Positions 26,166-35,100 are shown, numbered from the stretch's first letter. The stretch: DNA of 35,245 bases from a bacterium (GCA_018829565.1 JAHJTW010000241.1:1-35245), one strand, 5' to 3'. The notes: generated by a model not told the origin, from the letters alone. Numbers and translations are program-made.

Positions 26166-28019
26166 TCAAGGTAGGTACCTGTCCCTCCACATCTCGAAGA
26201 CAAGGAGCGTCAGGACCGCCGGCCCGGCCCGGTCGTCCCCCTTGAAGTAGGCATCCACGGACTTCCCGACGAAGTCGGGATCGAAGAGCCCCGCCTCCCG
26301 GAGGCGGCCGCGGTCCAGGTAGCGGTCCGTGAGGCTCCGCAGGGGAGCCAGGTCGAAGGAGCGGAAGTCGAAGATGAAGCCCCGCTTGCGCCCGCGCCAG
26401 ACCTCGGGAGGGACGTACCGCTCCAGCAGCCGGGTATGCAGGTACTTGCCGTAACCCTTGCCCCGGATCTTGAAGCGGGTCGGCAGGGCGCAGATGAAGT
26501 CCACCAGGTCGCGGTCGTAGTAGGGGCAGATCTGCTCGACGCCCACGGCGTTGTGGATGGCCCCCGACTTCAGCAGCACCCCGTGCATCACGAAGTAGAG
26601 GGCGAAGCCCATGCGCAGGCGCTCGTAGAGGGGGATGTCCCGGCGGTCCCGGAGGTAGCGATGCACGGCGAAGGTCTCCGGCGGCACCGGCCGGCCCAGC
26701 AGGCGCTCCAGGTCCCTGCTCTTGAGCTTCTTGTGGAACACCCAGGAGAACTCCGGCTGGGTCAGCAGCTCGGCGATCTGCCGGGACGGGGTGCTGAGTC
26801 CCAGCCCCAGTGTCCTGTCCAGGCGATCGGCCACCAGGGCCAGGGGCATCCTCACCAGGTAGGGCACCCAGCGGTAGAGCTGATACCAGGGCCGCAGATC
26901 CCAGTTGCCGTAAAGGCCATCAGGGCCGTCGCCGGCGAAGATCTCGGTGAACTCCCGCCCCACCTCCCGGGTGATGACCAGGTTGGGGATGGCGGACAGG
27001 TCGGCCATGGGCTGGCCGAAGATGTCGGGCAACTGCTCCAGGGACTCGTAGCAGTCATCCTTGGTCATGTAGACGCAGCGGTGATCGCCGAGCCCCAGGA
27101 ACCCGGCCATCTTCCGGGCGCCCGGCACCTCGTCGTGCCGCGGATGCTCAGACCCCAGGGTGAAGGCCACCAGTTCGCCGTCCCAGTGCCGACGCAGGCT
27201 CGCCGCCAGGAGCCCGGTGTCCAGCCCGCTGCTGAGGTAAACCGCCAGGCGTTCGGACCCGGCGGGGATCCTGTCCAGGATCGCGGCCGAGCTCAGCTTC
27301 TCGAGTTCGTCGAGGAGTTCGTTTTCCGTCCTGCCCTCGACATCGGCGAAGGCCCAGCGGTCCCCGATGACCTGATGGTAGAAGGACCGGTGGATCTCGC
27401 CCCGCTCCCAGGCGAGGAACTCGCCCACGCTCAGGCTGGAGACGTCCTTGTAGATCGTCAGCGGAGGATGGATGTAGCCGAAGGACAGGTACTCGGTCAG
27501 CCCCTCGTCCGAAAGCGACAGCGGGCACAGGCCGGATCCGGCCAGCGCCCCGAGATCCGAGGAGAAGACGAGGCTCCCGCCGGATTCCGCGACGAACAGG
27601 CGCTTCAGCCCGTAGGGATCGGCGGCGAGGAAGAGGACCTGCTCCAGGGTGTCGTAGATGGCCAGGGCGAACGAGCCTCGCAGGAACTTCAGGGGCGGCG
27701 CGCCGTGGTGCACATAGGCCGACAGCAGGACCTCCCCGATCGACTCGCCTTCGGCCCTGAACCCATGTCCGGCCAGGTGCTTGGCAAGACGATGGGCGGC
27801 GACCGGTCGCCCGTCCCATAGGCAGACGTGACGGCCATCATCGGATCGGTGGCATCGACCCCCTTCCTGGCTGTAAAGAACGGCGCCGGATGACCTCACG
27901 GTCCCAGGGCTGGAAGGGCGCGCACGGGACGGTCCTTCTGCGATGCCTGCCCAGGGTGGCGACCAATCACAGGGAATTCCGTCGGCGGCAGGCCCGACGA
28001 CCCCGAATATCCTGCCCAA
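26166..28019 (-). CDS. Asparagine-synthetase-like amide ligase lacking the amidotransferase cysteine
   Basis: The 617-residue protein is collinear with AsnB: an N-terminal Ntn-type domain (about 1-200; SFALAIYDTLEQVLFLAADPYGLKRLF, then FGYIHPPLTIYKDVSSLSVGE) and a synthetase domain with PP-loop LAVYLSSGLDTGLLAASL and GDGPDGLYGNWDLRPW. Glutamine-using enzymes need Cys as residue 2 (MCGI...). Here the start reads LGRIFGVVG, with Phe at that place, so glutamine hydrolysis should be lost. The PP-loop also differs (SSGLDT for SGGLDS). It may use ammonia or another amine, or make an amide bond on a different acid. The TTG start at 28019 is chosen because AAGGAGGAG lies eight bases upstream and the N-terminal motif starts here; the track extends 34 residues further. 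It stands alone behind its own promoter. Confidence 0.85.
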   Translation of the reverse strand: MGRIFGVVGPAADGIPCDWSPPWAGIAEGPSRARPSSPGTVRSSGAVLYSQEGGRCHRSDDGRHVCLWDGRPVAAHRLAKHLAGHGFRAEGESIGEVLLSAYVHHGAPPLKFLRGSFALAIYDTLEQVLFLAADPYGLKRLFVAESGGSLVFSSDLGALAGSGLCPLSLSDEGLTEYLSFGYIHPPLTIYKDVSSLSVGEFLAWERGEIHRSFYHQVIGDRWAFADVEGRTENELLDELEKLSSAAILDRIPAGSERLAVYLSSGLDTGLLAASLRRHWDGELVAFTLGSEHPRHDEVPGARKMAGFLGLGDHRCVYMTKDDCYESLEQLPDIFGQPMADLSAIPNLVITREVGREFTEIFAGDGPDGLYGNWDLRPWYQLYRWVPYLVRMPLALVADRLDRTLGLGLSTPSRQIAELLTQPEFSWVFHKKLKSRDLERLLGRPVPPETFAVHRYLRDRRDIPLYERLRMGFALYFVMHGVLLKSGAIHNAVGVEQICPYYDRDLVDFICALPTRFKIRGKGYGKYLHTRLLERYVPPEVWRGRKRGFIFDFRSFDLAPLRSLTDRYLDRGRLREAGLFDPDFVGKSVDAYFKGDDRAGPAVLTLLVFEMWRDRYLP

Positions 28020-28164
28020 GCGGAATGCTCCTCCTTGAAGGCCGGGATTCAATCCGGCAAAATCCTGGAATCCCTGCCCAGGACCAAAACCCACCGGAAC
28101 GGTTTGATCCGCCCGCTCCAAGACCTTGGCACTGTGCCTGTTCGGGGCCTACTCGTCAATCCGC

Positions 28165-28193
28165 ATTATTGCAATTTCCTGGATTTTTTTCAA
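28165..28193 (-). promoter_or_regulatory. Sigma70-like promoter for the asparagine-synthetase-like gene
   Basis: On the minus strand TTGAAA (28193-28188) and AATAAT (28170-28165) are 17 bases apart, each 5/6 to consensus, within the AT-rich divergent intergenic region. The leader to the TTG start would be about 140 bases. Confidence 0.65.
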
Positions 28194-28301
28194 AAAGTAT
28201 GTTAGAATAACAAAAAGGCGGAAATTGTCCGTTGCGCCCCTCCTTCAATTTGTTTTGATTTGGGGGGTTCGATTCTCAAACTGTGGGACTGGAGGATGGG
28301 T

Positions 28302-29042
28302 ATGAAAATTATGAGAACGGCTCTGATGTCGATGGCCTTGATCCTGATCGCCGGCCAGGGGTTGGCCCAGATGGACTTCGATCTGGTCAAGGTTCCCGAC
28401 GGAGACATGCTTCCTTTGAACTTCACCACCGACAAGGAATGCCCTGAAAAGGCCGTGTGCTGCCGCGTCGGCAACCGCAACGACTGGGGTTACACGATCG
28501 AGAACTTCGTCTCGGGCGGCGAGACCTACAGCTACATGTGGGAAGTCCTGCCCACCTGCGGTTTCGAGACCGGCTTCTACGCCTTCACCGCCGGCATGGC
28601 CCTGAACTTCGGCCCCGAGGACGTCCCGGTGACCCTCGAGGTCAGCGCCGCCTTCGAGGAGACCCATCTCGATGGCGGACAGCTGAAGCCAGGCCCGGTG
28701 ATCTGCGAATCCCCCATCTACTCGGGCACCGTCACCGAGCCCGGTTACTACCGGCTGATCATCCCCCTGAAGTCGGCCAACTGCGCGTGCGCCGAGTTCG
28801 GCTGGTACTACGCGGCGTCCATCACCTTCCACAACCGGTTCGAGAACAAGCCCGACCTGATCGTGGACTACTTCCCCGTGGGCGGCACCAGCTGGATCGA
28901 CCAGGGCAACGGCTACTACGACCTGCAGCAGTCCTACGAACTGCCGGGCGAAGTCAAACTCCTGGCCAAGGTCGATGCCTGCTCGACCCCGGTGGCCGAC
29001 GACCAGCAGTCGTTCGGCAGCCTGAAGGCGCTGTTCCGGTAA
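28302..29042 (+). CDS. Secreted cysteine-rich protein of unknown function
   Basis: The 246-residue protein has a signal peptide (MKIMRTALMSMALILIAGQGLAQ). The mature part is beta-rich, with eight cysteines (DKEC, AVCC, PTC, VIC, NCAC, DAC) that may form four disulfides. Stretches such as VPVTLEVSAAFEET, GYYRLIIPLKS and WYYAASITFHNRF suggest a beta-sandwich. I do not recognise a family. It has no FlgD-like sorting domain and ends in DQQSFGSLKALFR, similar to the end of the 203-residue cohesin-like protein. The ATG at 28302 is chosen because GGAGG lies six bases upstream; the track start at 28260 has no ribosome site. It is the only + gene among about 16 kb of minus-strand envelope genes. Confidence 0.82.
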   Translation: MKIMRTALMSMALILIAGQGLAQMDFDLVKVPDGDMLPLNFTTDKECPEKAVCCRVGNRNDWGYTIENFVSGGETYSYMWEVLPTCGFETGFYAFTAGMALNFGPEDVPVTLEVSAAFEETHLDGGQLKPGPVICESPIYSGTVTEPGYYRLIIPLKSANCACAEFGWYYAASITFHNRFENKPDLIVDYFPVGGTSWIDQGNGYYDLQQSYELPGEVKLLAKVDACSTPVADDQQSFGSLKALFR

Positions 29043-29066
29043 TCAGGACCACAGCGTGAGGATCGC

Positions 29067-29094
29067 GAAGGGCCTGGGGCAACCCGGGTCCTTC
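29067..29094. terminator. Bidirectional hairpin between convergent genes
   Basis: GAAGGGCCTGGG and CCCGGGTCCTTC form a 12-pair stem (two G-U pairs) with a GCAA tetraloop, exactly filling the space between the stops at 29042 and 29096. T residues are few on both sides (GTCATTTG on +). Confidence 0.65.
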
Positions 29095-29095
29095 G

Positions 29096-29920
29096 TCATT
29101 TGAGGAGGATGCCCCGCCCGGTTCCGGAAGCGGATCCGCACCGCAGGCGGAAGAGGTAGGTCCCGGCGGCGGCCGGAAGGCCCCGGTCGTCGGTGCCGTC
29201 CCAGGGGACCCGGACGGTGCCCGCGGGAGCGTACCCGTCCACCAGCACGCCGAGGCTGCGGCCTGCAACGTCGAAGACCTCGAGCCGGACCGGACCATCC
29301 TGGGGATTGGAAAATTCCAGGAAGGTCCTGGGATTGAATGGGTTGGGCCACAAGCGCAGGTCGAGGGCGTTCTGCCGTCCAGGCAGGTCAGCAGTGCTCA
29401 CGCCGTGCCCCACCCGGATGGTGGTGGGAGGAAGGATGACCTCGGGGTACCAGTCGCCGGCGGTGTTGGAGATGTAGACGCCGGCGGGATCCTCCTCGGT
29501 CACCTTGACGACGACCGGACAGACGCCTTCGGCCTGGGCGACGTAATCCCACACGAAAAGTTCACCCGGGCCGTCCAGGTGCAGATCCGCTCCCATGATG
29601 ATGGCGTACCCGTACCAGGTCCCCAGGGTATCGGCCTCGAAGCCCTGGAACACGAAGTAGCCCGAATCGTCGTACAGGGCGCCTGCCTGGCCGCCCAGGC
29701 CATGAACGATGGTGGAATCATAGGACACCGTGACGATGATGGAGCGGACGTCCACGGTATCGTCGATGCAGATGGCCAGCCTTCCGGTGTCGCCCACGGC
29801 TACGACGGCGTCAGGCGGATCGAACCGCAGGTGAACGGCCGCCGAGGCGGGATCGGCCGCCGACAAGCCGAGCAGAAACGCCGATACCGACGCCAGGACG
29901 ATCACCGGGAAATTTCTCAC
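29096..29920 (-). CDS. Secreted cohesin-like protein with C-terminal FlgD-like sorting domain
   Basis: The 274-residue protein has a signal peptide (FPVIVLASVSAFLLGLSAADPASA) and then a cohesin-like beta-sandwich (about residues 28-170): LRFDPPDAVVAVGDTGRLAI, IIVTVSYDSTIVHG and GELFVWDYVAQAEGVC. The last 85 residues are a FlgD-like/T9SS-type sorting domain (LWPNPFNPRTFLEF, VPWDGTDDRGLPAAAGTYLF, terminal GRGILLK). Architecture equals that of the 310-residue protein at 20051-20983. The GTG start has AAGGA five bases upstream. It lies 60 bases downstream of the 1508-residue gene, separated by a strong hairpin, and may share its transcript. Confidence 0.85.
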   Translation of the reverse strand: MRNFPVIVLASVSAFLLGLSAADPASAAVHLRFDPPDAVVAVGDTGRLAICIDDTVDVRSIIVTVSYDSTIVHGLGGQAGALYDDSGYFVFQGFEADTLGTWYGYAIIMGADLHLDGPGELFVWDYVAQAEGVCPVVVKVTEEDPAGVYISNTAGDWYPEVILPPTTIRVGHGVSTADLPGRQNALDLRLWPNPFNPRTFLEFSNPQDGPVRLEVFDVAGRSLGVLVDGYAPAGTVRVPWDGTDDRGLPAAAGTYLFRLRCGSASGTGRGILLK

Positions 29921-29934
29921 GATGTTCCTTTCGG

Positions 29935-30080
29935 CGGGAGCCGCCGCCGGGTCTCCCCGCGCGGCGGCTCCCCCACGCGGTTACTTCATCAGGGTCATCT
30001 TGCGGACCTGGCTGTACGGACCGGCATCCAGCCGGTAGAAGTACACGCCCGAGGCGACCTGCTGATCGGCGTCGTCCCGA
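29935..30080. repeat. 146-base direct repeat, copy 1
   Basis: This segment covers the post-stop hairpin and the last 33 codons of the 1508-residue gene. It is identical to 35100-35245 except at two positions in the hairpin (T/A and G/A). The coding part is 100 percent identical including silent positions. The true repeat length is unknown because the second copy is cut by the window end. Confidence 0.97.
29936..29972 (-). terminator. Perfect 12-pair hairpin after the 1508-residue protein gene
   Basis: GGGAGCCGCCGC and GCGGCGGCTCCC pair with a 13-base loop, eight bases after the stop. No T tract follows; the next gene's AAGGA comes a few bases later. A nearly identical copy is at 35101-35137. 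Confidence 0.55.
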
Positions 30081-33000
30081 CCCATCCAGACCACCTCGTG
30101 CTGACCGGCGCCCCGGCGCTCGTTCAGCAACGTCTTGATCAGACGACCGTCCACACCGTAGACCATCAGCCGCACCGACTGCGCTTCAGGCAGCGAGAAG
30201 CTGATCTTCGTCATCGGATTGAACGGGTTCGGATAGTTCGCGTTCAGGCTGAACACGCGCGGCGTCGCCGTGTCCGTCGCCTCGACCAGTTCGACCTTCA
30301 ACTCGCGGTTGTCCGTCCCGCGGGCCTTGATCGCCAGGTCCTCGAACGCGATCGCCGACTCGGCCGACACCGTGAACAGGTCGCCCGAACCGATGAATCC
30401 CTTGCCCGTGCCCAGCAGGGCCACGCTCACGTCGAGTTCGGATCCGATGTTCTTCAGGAACGTCTGTTCGGCCTGCTCATCGAGCAGCACACCGCTCCGG
30501 ACACCGGAAACCGCGGCACGCGCCATCACGTTGACGCCCTTCAGGCCCGAACCGTCGATCAGACGCAGGGCCATGGTGCCGTTGTCGTAATGCACCCAGG
30601 CCAGCTGGACCGTCGCCGAGATCGGAGCCTGGTCCTTCGCGGGACCGACCACGCCGAAGTTCATCGCGAAGACCATCAGATCCTCGAAGTTGATCACGCT
30701 GTCGGTCAGGGGAATGCCCACCCGGCTCCAGTCGTCGGTCGGTCCGACGTCCAGGACGTTGTGGAGACCGCCGAGAGCCACGGTGTTGCCGAACTGGGCG
30801 CCAAGGGCGTTCATGTCGACCGGGTCGACATCGCCGTCGGGAGTCGTGTAGCCCAAGCCGGGGATACCCGTCACGTCGCCCAGCCAGTAGTTCGTCGCCC
30901 GGTCGTTCGCCGCGGCTGCGGGACCCCAGTTGGAGGCCGCATCCACCGGGAACACCTCGTAGTAGTACACGCCGCGGCCGGAGGCCATGCCGTCGTCCAC
31001 GAGGCTGTTGGTGCCGACGGCCACGGTGTCCACCAGCACCCACTCGTCGCTCAGATCGGCCGCCGCCCGGCTCGCAGGGCGGGTCGGGATCACGTCGCCG
31101 GCCAGATCGTCGTACTCGGGGTAGGCCGAGACACCGGTCGTGGTGTCGTACCAGAGACCACGGTAGACCTCGTAGAAGGCCACGTCGGTCCCGTCATGGG
31201 TCCAGCTCACGTCGACCTTCTCGTGGCCCGGGGCCGCCGTGATGCCCGTCACCGCGGCAGGCGCCGTGCAGTCGACCTCGATGGTCGCGCCGGTCGCCGT
31301 GGCGGGAATGGACTGGTTCGCGGGGTCACGCAGCGTGAAGCTGTCGAAGGTGATCTGGGCCGTCCCATCGGAGGCCGTCACGAAATCGATCTTGAACAGG
31401 TCGGTCGTTCCGGCGCCTGAGATCGGCTGAGTGGGGTTGCCCACGGTCGTGCCGGAAATGGTGTACACCCCGCCACCCATGTCGAAGGAGTAGAACTGGG
31501 TCGTCCCTCCGAACGGGGCCAATGACGTGATCGTCCCCCAGTTCACCTCGCCGGTGGCCCGGACCACCGCGTTGAACCCGAACACGTCCGGCGTGTACTC
31601 GTCCGTCGTCAGCCTGAACGTCAGGGTCTGGGTCAGGCCGCAGGTCAGCGGACCGGAGGTCGCAGGAACCACGGCAACGCCCGCAAGGCCGGACCAGGGG
31701 TAGTAATCGATGTGATCGGTAACCTCGTCCCCGAGTCCGCCCGGATTGTACAGCCCTCCGGTTCCGGTATCATCACTGGTGTCCAGGGGTCCGGTGGAAT
31801 CTCCCCACCAGTTGTCTTCCGCCGCGACCAAGAGGCCGTTGGTCGGCACGCCGACCACCTGGAATCCATGCTGCGCGATCGGGTTACCCAGGGTTCCGTT
31901 TCCGTAGATCTCGTTGCCCGAGGCGCTGATGTCCTCGCTACAGTCATAGCAGGCATAGTCCCCGCTCACGGGAGGACTTTCGTACTGGGGATTCCAGTAG
32001 TTGCCCTCGAGATCGAGCATGATGCCGTCCCAGCCGTTGTCATGGATGACGTTCCCCACGAACTGGACGTTTTCGTTCTTGGGACCCATGTAGATGCCGC
32101 ACTTCTGATTGCCGAAGATCTCGTTGCCCTCGATGAGCAGATCCACCGGGCCATAGGCGGTCAAGGGATCGGACACCTTGTCCGAAGAGCCCCGTATCAA
32201 CTGGATGCCATGCCCGTACTTCAGGAAGTCCGGATCATCGCCGGGCAAGCCGGTCTGGCCGTAGATCGTGTTGTTCCGGATGACCAGGTTGGCGAAACCG
32301 CCGGCCGTTTCGATGCCCGACCGGTGCGACCCGTAGATCTCGTTGTCCTCGATCACCGTTCCGGTCATGTCGGCCGGACCAGGCGCCCCGTAGGAATAGT
32401 ACGAGGTCCAGAGGAACACGTTGTCGCCGTTCCCCTGGCAATCGAAGATCTTGTTGCCGGCAAAGGTGCTGTTCACCACCCCGAGATCGTTGTAGGGATG
32501 GTTGATGATGTAGAGGCCCATGCGGCCCTGGGCGCCATCCTGCATGGTCGTGTTGGTGTTGGGACCGATGATGCAGTTGACGACGTCGATGTTGGTGATC
32601 TCCCGGGTGTGGGCATAGACCCTGACCAGGGAGACGTTCTTGTTGGCCACCGCATTCAATTCCTCGACCACGAAACCGTCGAAGGTCACATTGTCCGTGT
32701 CGTGGATGTCCACGATGGCGTCGTATCCCGTGACGGGATCCGGGTGACTGATGATGCTCTCCACCATCGGATCCCAGGCATAGCCCGCGGGCACCGTGTA
32801 TCCGTTCTTATTGACGCCGGCCGTGGCGCCTAGCACGGTCAGGTCCTTCTCGATGAGGATCGCCTCCACATAGGTTCCCGGACCCACGTGGATGGTGGAT
32901 CCCGGATCGGCCTCGGTGACGGCAGCCTGGACGCTCATTCCGTCCGCGACGAAATAGTCCCCCGTGGCGATCTCCAGGATGGTCGAAAAGAGCTCGTAGC

Positions 33001-34507
33001 CCGTGAAGGCCAGGGCGAAGGCCGCGGCGTCCGCCAGGTCGTCCCGCAGGAACGTGTAACCCTCGGAGTCGGTGTATCCCCCCGCCTCACGGAACCGTGA
33101 GTTCCGGACGTTGTACTCGTAGCCGGTGATGCTGTAGGTGCCGTTGAACAGCCCGAACTCGTCCTGACTGAAGACGTAATCCTCGCCGGCGTTCAGGGTA
33201 GCCCCGTCGATGACCACATCGCTCGAACCACGATTCAGGTAAGTGGGACTCGAACAGTAGATGGCGATGGACCCCCAGGCGTTGTCGCCGGTGGTGATGT
33301 TGTCCAGGTCGGCGCCGACCACTCCGGTCAACTGGATGCCGTTGCCGCCCCAGGCGTCGAACGACGAGACTTGGGACAGGACGATGTCGTTGTAGCCGTG
33401 GATGTCCACCCCGGCCCGTTTGTGAGCGCCGATGACCGTGACGTCGGTCATGGTGAGTCCCGTGAACCCACCCGGAGGATTGCCCGTCCCGGAAGCATGG
33501 ATGGGATAGTTCAGGTTCGCCGCATCGCAGACCAGGGTGAAATTCTGGAGGGTGACAGCATCGGCACCCACGGAGAACCCGTACCCCCCGGCGGCAGGGA
33601 TCTGGATGGCGACGCCGGATTCGCTCTCACCCGTCAGGGTCAGCGGTACGGTCACGTTCAGAGTACCGACGGGACTGTAAGGCCCGTTGGCGACGGTGAT
33701 CGTGTCGTAGGGATTGGCGGCGGCCAGCGCGGCCTCGATGGTCATGTAACCCGTCAACTGGGTCGTGTTCTGGACCGGATAGGCATCGTAGATGTAGTAG
33801 TTCCCAACCAGGAAACCGGGGTCGCCGCTGACGTAGTTGGCGAGGGTGTCCCCGAAGATCCAGTTGTAGCCGTAGGCCACGTTGGTGCCCAGTTCATCCG
33901 GGGCACCGGACCCCACCGCATTCAGGGGATCGGCGATGTAGGCAGGCGACGGGGGCATGATCATGAGATCGCCCACGTCCTCGAAGGTCAATCCCGTGGA
34001 CAGGCCCGCGTGGGTGTGGACCCAGCTGGTGCCCGCGCTCGCTCCCGGGGTCTCGTAGACCTTGCAGGTCTTGACCTTCAGGTCGTCCCAGCTCGCGGCG
34101 TACCAGCGGTCGGCCGCCCATTCGGGGTTCGAGGGCTCGTTGGCGATCACCGCGTAATGGCCCAGGCCATCGGTGACCCAGATGTTGAAATAGGGGCCAT
34201 AGAGCGAGCCGGAGGTCCCGACGTCATCGAGACGATCGATGTGGAGGGTCATGATCTCCTGGACCATCGATCCGTTGACGGCGTTGGTGCCCAGGGCTGC
34301 CTTCTGGCCTCCCTCGAAGACCACGAATTCAACGGTATTGTCAGGCGCCGGGAACGTGTTGAGGGTAGGCGGGGTCCCGGAAGTATCCGAGTTCCTGATG
34401 ACAAACGGCGTCCATCCCCCCAGCGGATCCGCAACCGCGGCCCCGGTCAGGGCCAGACAGAATACCAGCCCGACGGCCAGACTGACCTTGCTCAATGAAC
34501 GATTCAT
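29981..34507 (-). CDS. Giant secreted protein: double beta-helix, cohesin-like, FN3-like, dockerin-like and sorting domains
   Basis: The 1508-residue protein begins with a signal peptide (VSLAVGLVFCLALTGAAVA). An unrecognised N-terminal domain (about 28-235) precedes a first beta-helix (about 255-500; NPYDTITVANGPYSPVG) and a second (about 530-910; STIHVGPGTYVEAI to NWWGDSTGPLDTSDD, with repeated VIEDNEIYG, VIRNNTIYG and LIEGNEIFG rungs). Then follow a cohesin-like module (940-1078), an FN3-like module (1080-1195), dockerin-like repeats (1204-1281; DGDVDPVDMNALGAQFG and DSVINFEDLMVFAMNFG), a second cohesin-like module (1299-1410) and a FlgD-like sorting domain (from 1417; YPNPFNPMTKISF, VASGVYFYRLDAG). 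The beta-helix resembles NosD/pectate-lyase folds; no catalytic residues are claimed. The ribosome site is weak. Its last 33 codons recur in the edge gene. Confidence 0.92.
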   Translation of the reverse strand: MNRSLSKVSLAVGLVFCLALTGAAVADPLGGWTPFVIRNSDTSGTPPTLNTFPAPDNTVEFVVFEGGQKAALGTNAVNGSMVQEIMTLHIDRLDDVGTSGSLYGPYFNIWVTDGLGHYAVIANEPSNPEWAADRWYAASWDDLKVKTCKVYETPGASAGTSWVHTHAGLSTGLTFEDVGDLMIMPPSPAYIADPLNAVGSGAPDELGTNVAYGYNWIFGDTLANYVSGDPGFLVGNYYIYDAYPVQNTTQLTGYMTIEAALAAANPYDTITVANGPYSPVGTLNVTVPLTLTGESESGVAIQIPAAGGYGFSVGADAVTLQNFTLVCDAANLNYPIHASGTGNPPGGFTGLTMTDVTVIGAHKRAGVDIHGYNDIVLSQVSSFDAWGGNGIQLTGVVGADLDNITTGDNAWGSIAIYCSSPTYLNRGSSDVVIDGATLNAGEDYVFSQDEFGLFNGTYSITGYEYNVRNSRFREAGGYTDSEGYTFLRDDLADAAAFALAFTGYELFSTILEIATGDYFVADGMSVQAAVTEADPGSTIHVGPGTYVEAILIEKDLTVLGATAGVNKNGYTVPAGYAWDPMVESIISHPDPVTGYDAIVDIHDTDNVTFDGFVVEELNAVANKNVSLVRVYAHTREITNIDVVNCIIGPNTNTTMQDGAQGRMGLYIINHPYNDLGVVNSTFAGNKIFDCQGNGDNVFLWTSYYSYGAPGPADMTGTVIEDNEIYGSHRSGIETAGGFANLVIRNNTIYGQTGLPGDDPDFLKYGHGIQLIRGSSDKVSDPLTAYGPVDLLIEGNEIFGNQKCGIYMGPKNENVQFVGNVIHDNGWDGIMLDLEGNYWNPQYESPPVSGDYACYDCSEDISASGNEIYGNGTLGNPIAQHGFQVVGVPTNGLLVAAEDNWWGDSTGPLDTSDDTGTGGLYNPGGLGDEVTDHIDYYPWSGLAGVAVVPATSGPLTCGLTQTLTFRLTTDEYTPDVFGFNAVVRATGEVNWGTITSLAPFGGTTQFYSFDMGGGVYTISGTTVGNPTQPISGAGTTDLFKIDFVTASDGTAQITFDSFTLRDPANQSIPATATGATIEVDCTAPAAVTGITAAPGHEKVDVSWTHDGTDVAFYEVYRGLWYDTTTGVSAYPEYDDLAGDVIPTRPASRAAADLSDEWVLVDTVAVGTNSLVDDGMASGRGVYYYEVFPVDAASNWGPAAAANDRATNYWLGDVTGIPGLGYTTPDGDVDPVDMNALGAQFGNTVALGGLHNVLDVGPTDDWSRVGIPLTDSVINFEDLMVFAMNFGVVGPAKDQAPISATVQLAWVHYDNGTMALRLIDGSGLKGVNVMARAAVSGVRSGVLLDEQAEQTFLKNIGSELDVSVALLGTGKGFIGSGDLFTVSAESAIAFEDLAIKARGTDNRELKVELVEATDTATPRVFSLNANYPNPFNPMTKISFSLPEAQSVRLMVYGVDGRLIKTLLNERRGAGQHEVVWMGRDDADQQVASGVYFYRLDAGPYSQVRKMTLMK

Positions 34508-35099
34508 GGATGTACCCCCGAAATGGAAAAAGGAAATGACAAAATCCCAAAGTGGGATCGGTTGCTTGGAGGCCTGTCCAAGGCGCCAAGGGGCTGAATC
34601 ACCTCGCTCGGTGAATCAGAGGACCGTTCCGTCGGTCATAATTCTGGAGAATATGTGCATTATCCTGCGTTGTATTCCGACGCAAATCGAACGCGAATTG
34701 ATATATCCCGGCGGTGGGGCGAACCCGGGAAACAGGGCGATGGGGGGCGAGGGGGATATCTTCCCAGATCATAGCCTGGATGTCAAGGACATTGCGAAAC
34801 CATAAGGTTGATCCCATGGGGGACCATCCCGGCCGAAATTCCAGAGAATCGAAGGAGGGGCCGCCAGCGGGTCGTAGTTCAGGTTGTTGGACCCCTAGGT
34901 CAGGCTATAGTCCCCGTAGTCCAGGATGTTCAGAGCCGCAGTGCCCATCGTATAAATCCGATCGTCCAGCTTGGAGCGAGATCGTGATCATCCCTCATGA
35001 TGAGGAAACTATCAAGGATAGCTCAAATAATTAAAAATGTTTTCAATTCAATGACCGCCCGGCGGTTGGGCCGGGCGGTCAATTGGCAGGGGTCTATCT
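34508..35099. other. Long intergenic region with leader, possible coding relic and hairpin
   Basis: It separates the 1508-residue gene from the end of its paralogue. The minus strand near 34786-34768 has a perfect TTGACA and a TATGAT, but not at ideal mutual spacing, so the promoter is unresolved. A minus-strand reading frame from about 34987 to 34820 shows protein-like text interrupted by TAG at 34897-34895. An AT-rich stretch at 34990-35050 precedes a hairpin at 35052. No intact gene is supported. Confidence 0.6.
35052..35081 (-). terminator. Second hairpin after the edge paralogue, probable terminator
   Basis: TGACCGCCCGGC and GCCGGGCGGTCA form a perfect 12-pair stem with a six-base loop. 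On the minus strand it is followed by TTGAATTGAAAACATTTTTAA, moderately T-rich. It lies about 65 bases after the stop of the edge gene and so probably ends that transcript. Confidence 0.6.
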
Positions 35100-35100
35100 C

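Noticed and set aside
28198-28208. TATGTT/TAGAAT as a -10 element for the + gene at 28302
   Set aside because: No -35 element at 16-18 bases; the nearest TTGCAA is 23-28 bases away. The convincing promoter in this region is on the minus strand.
34599-34817. 72-residue minus-strand ORF upstream of the 1508-residue gene
   Set aside because: No ribosome site and no protein-like pattern; it is better explained as untranslated leader.
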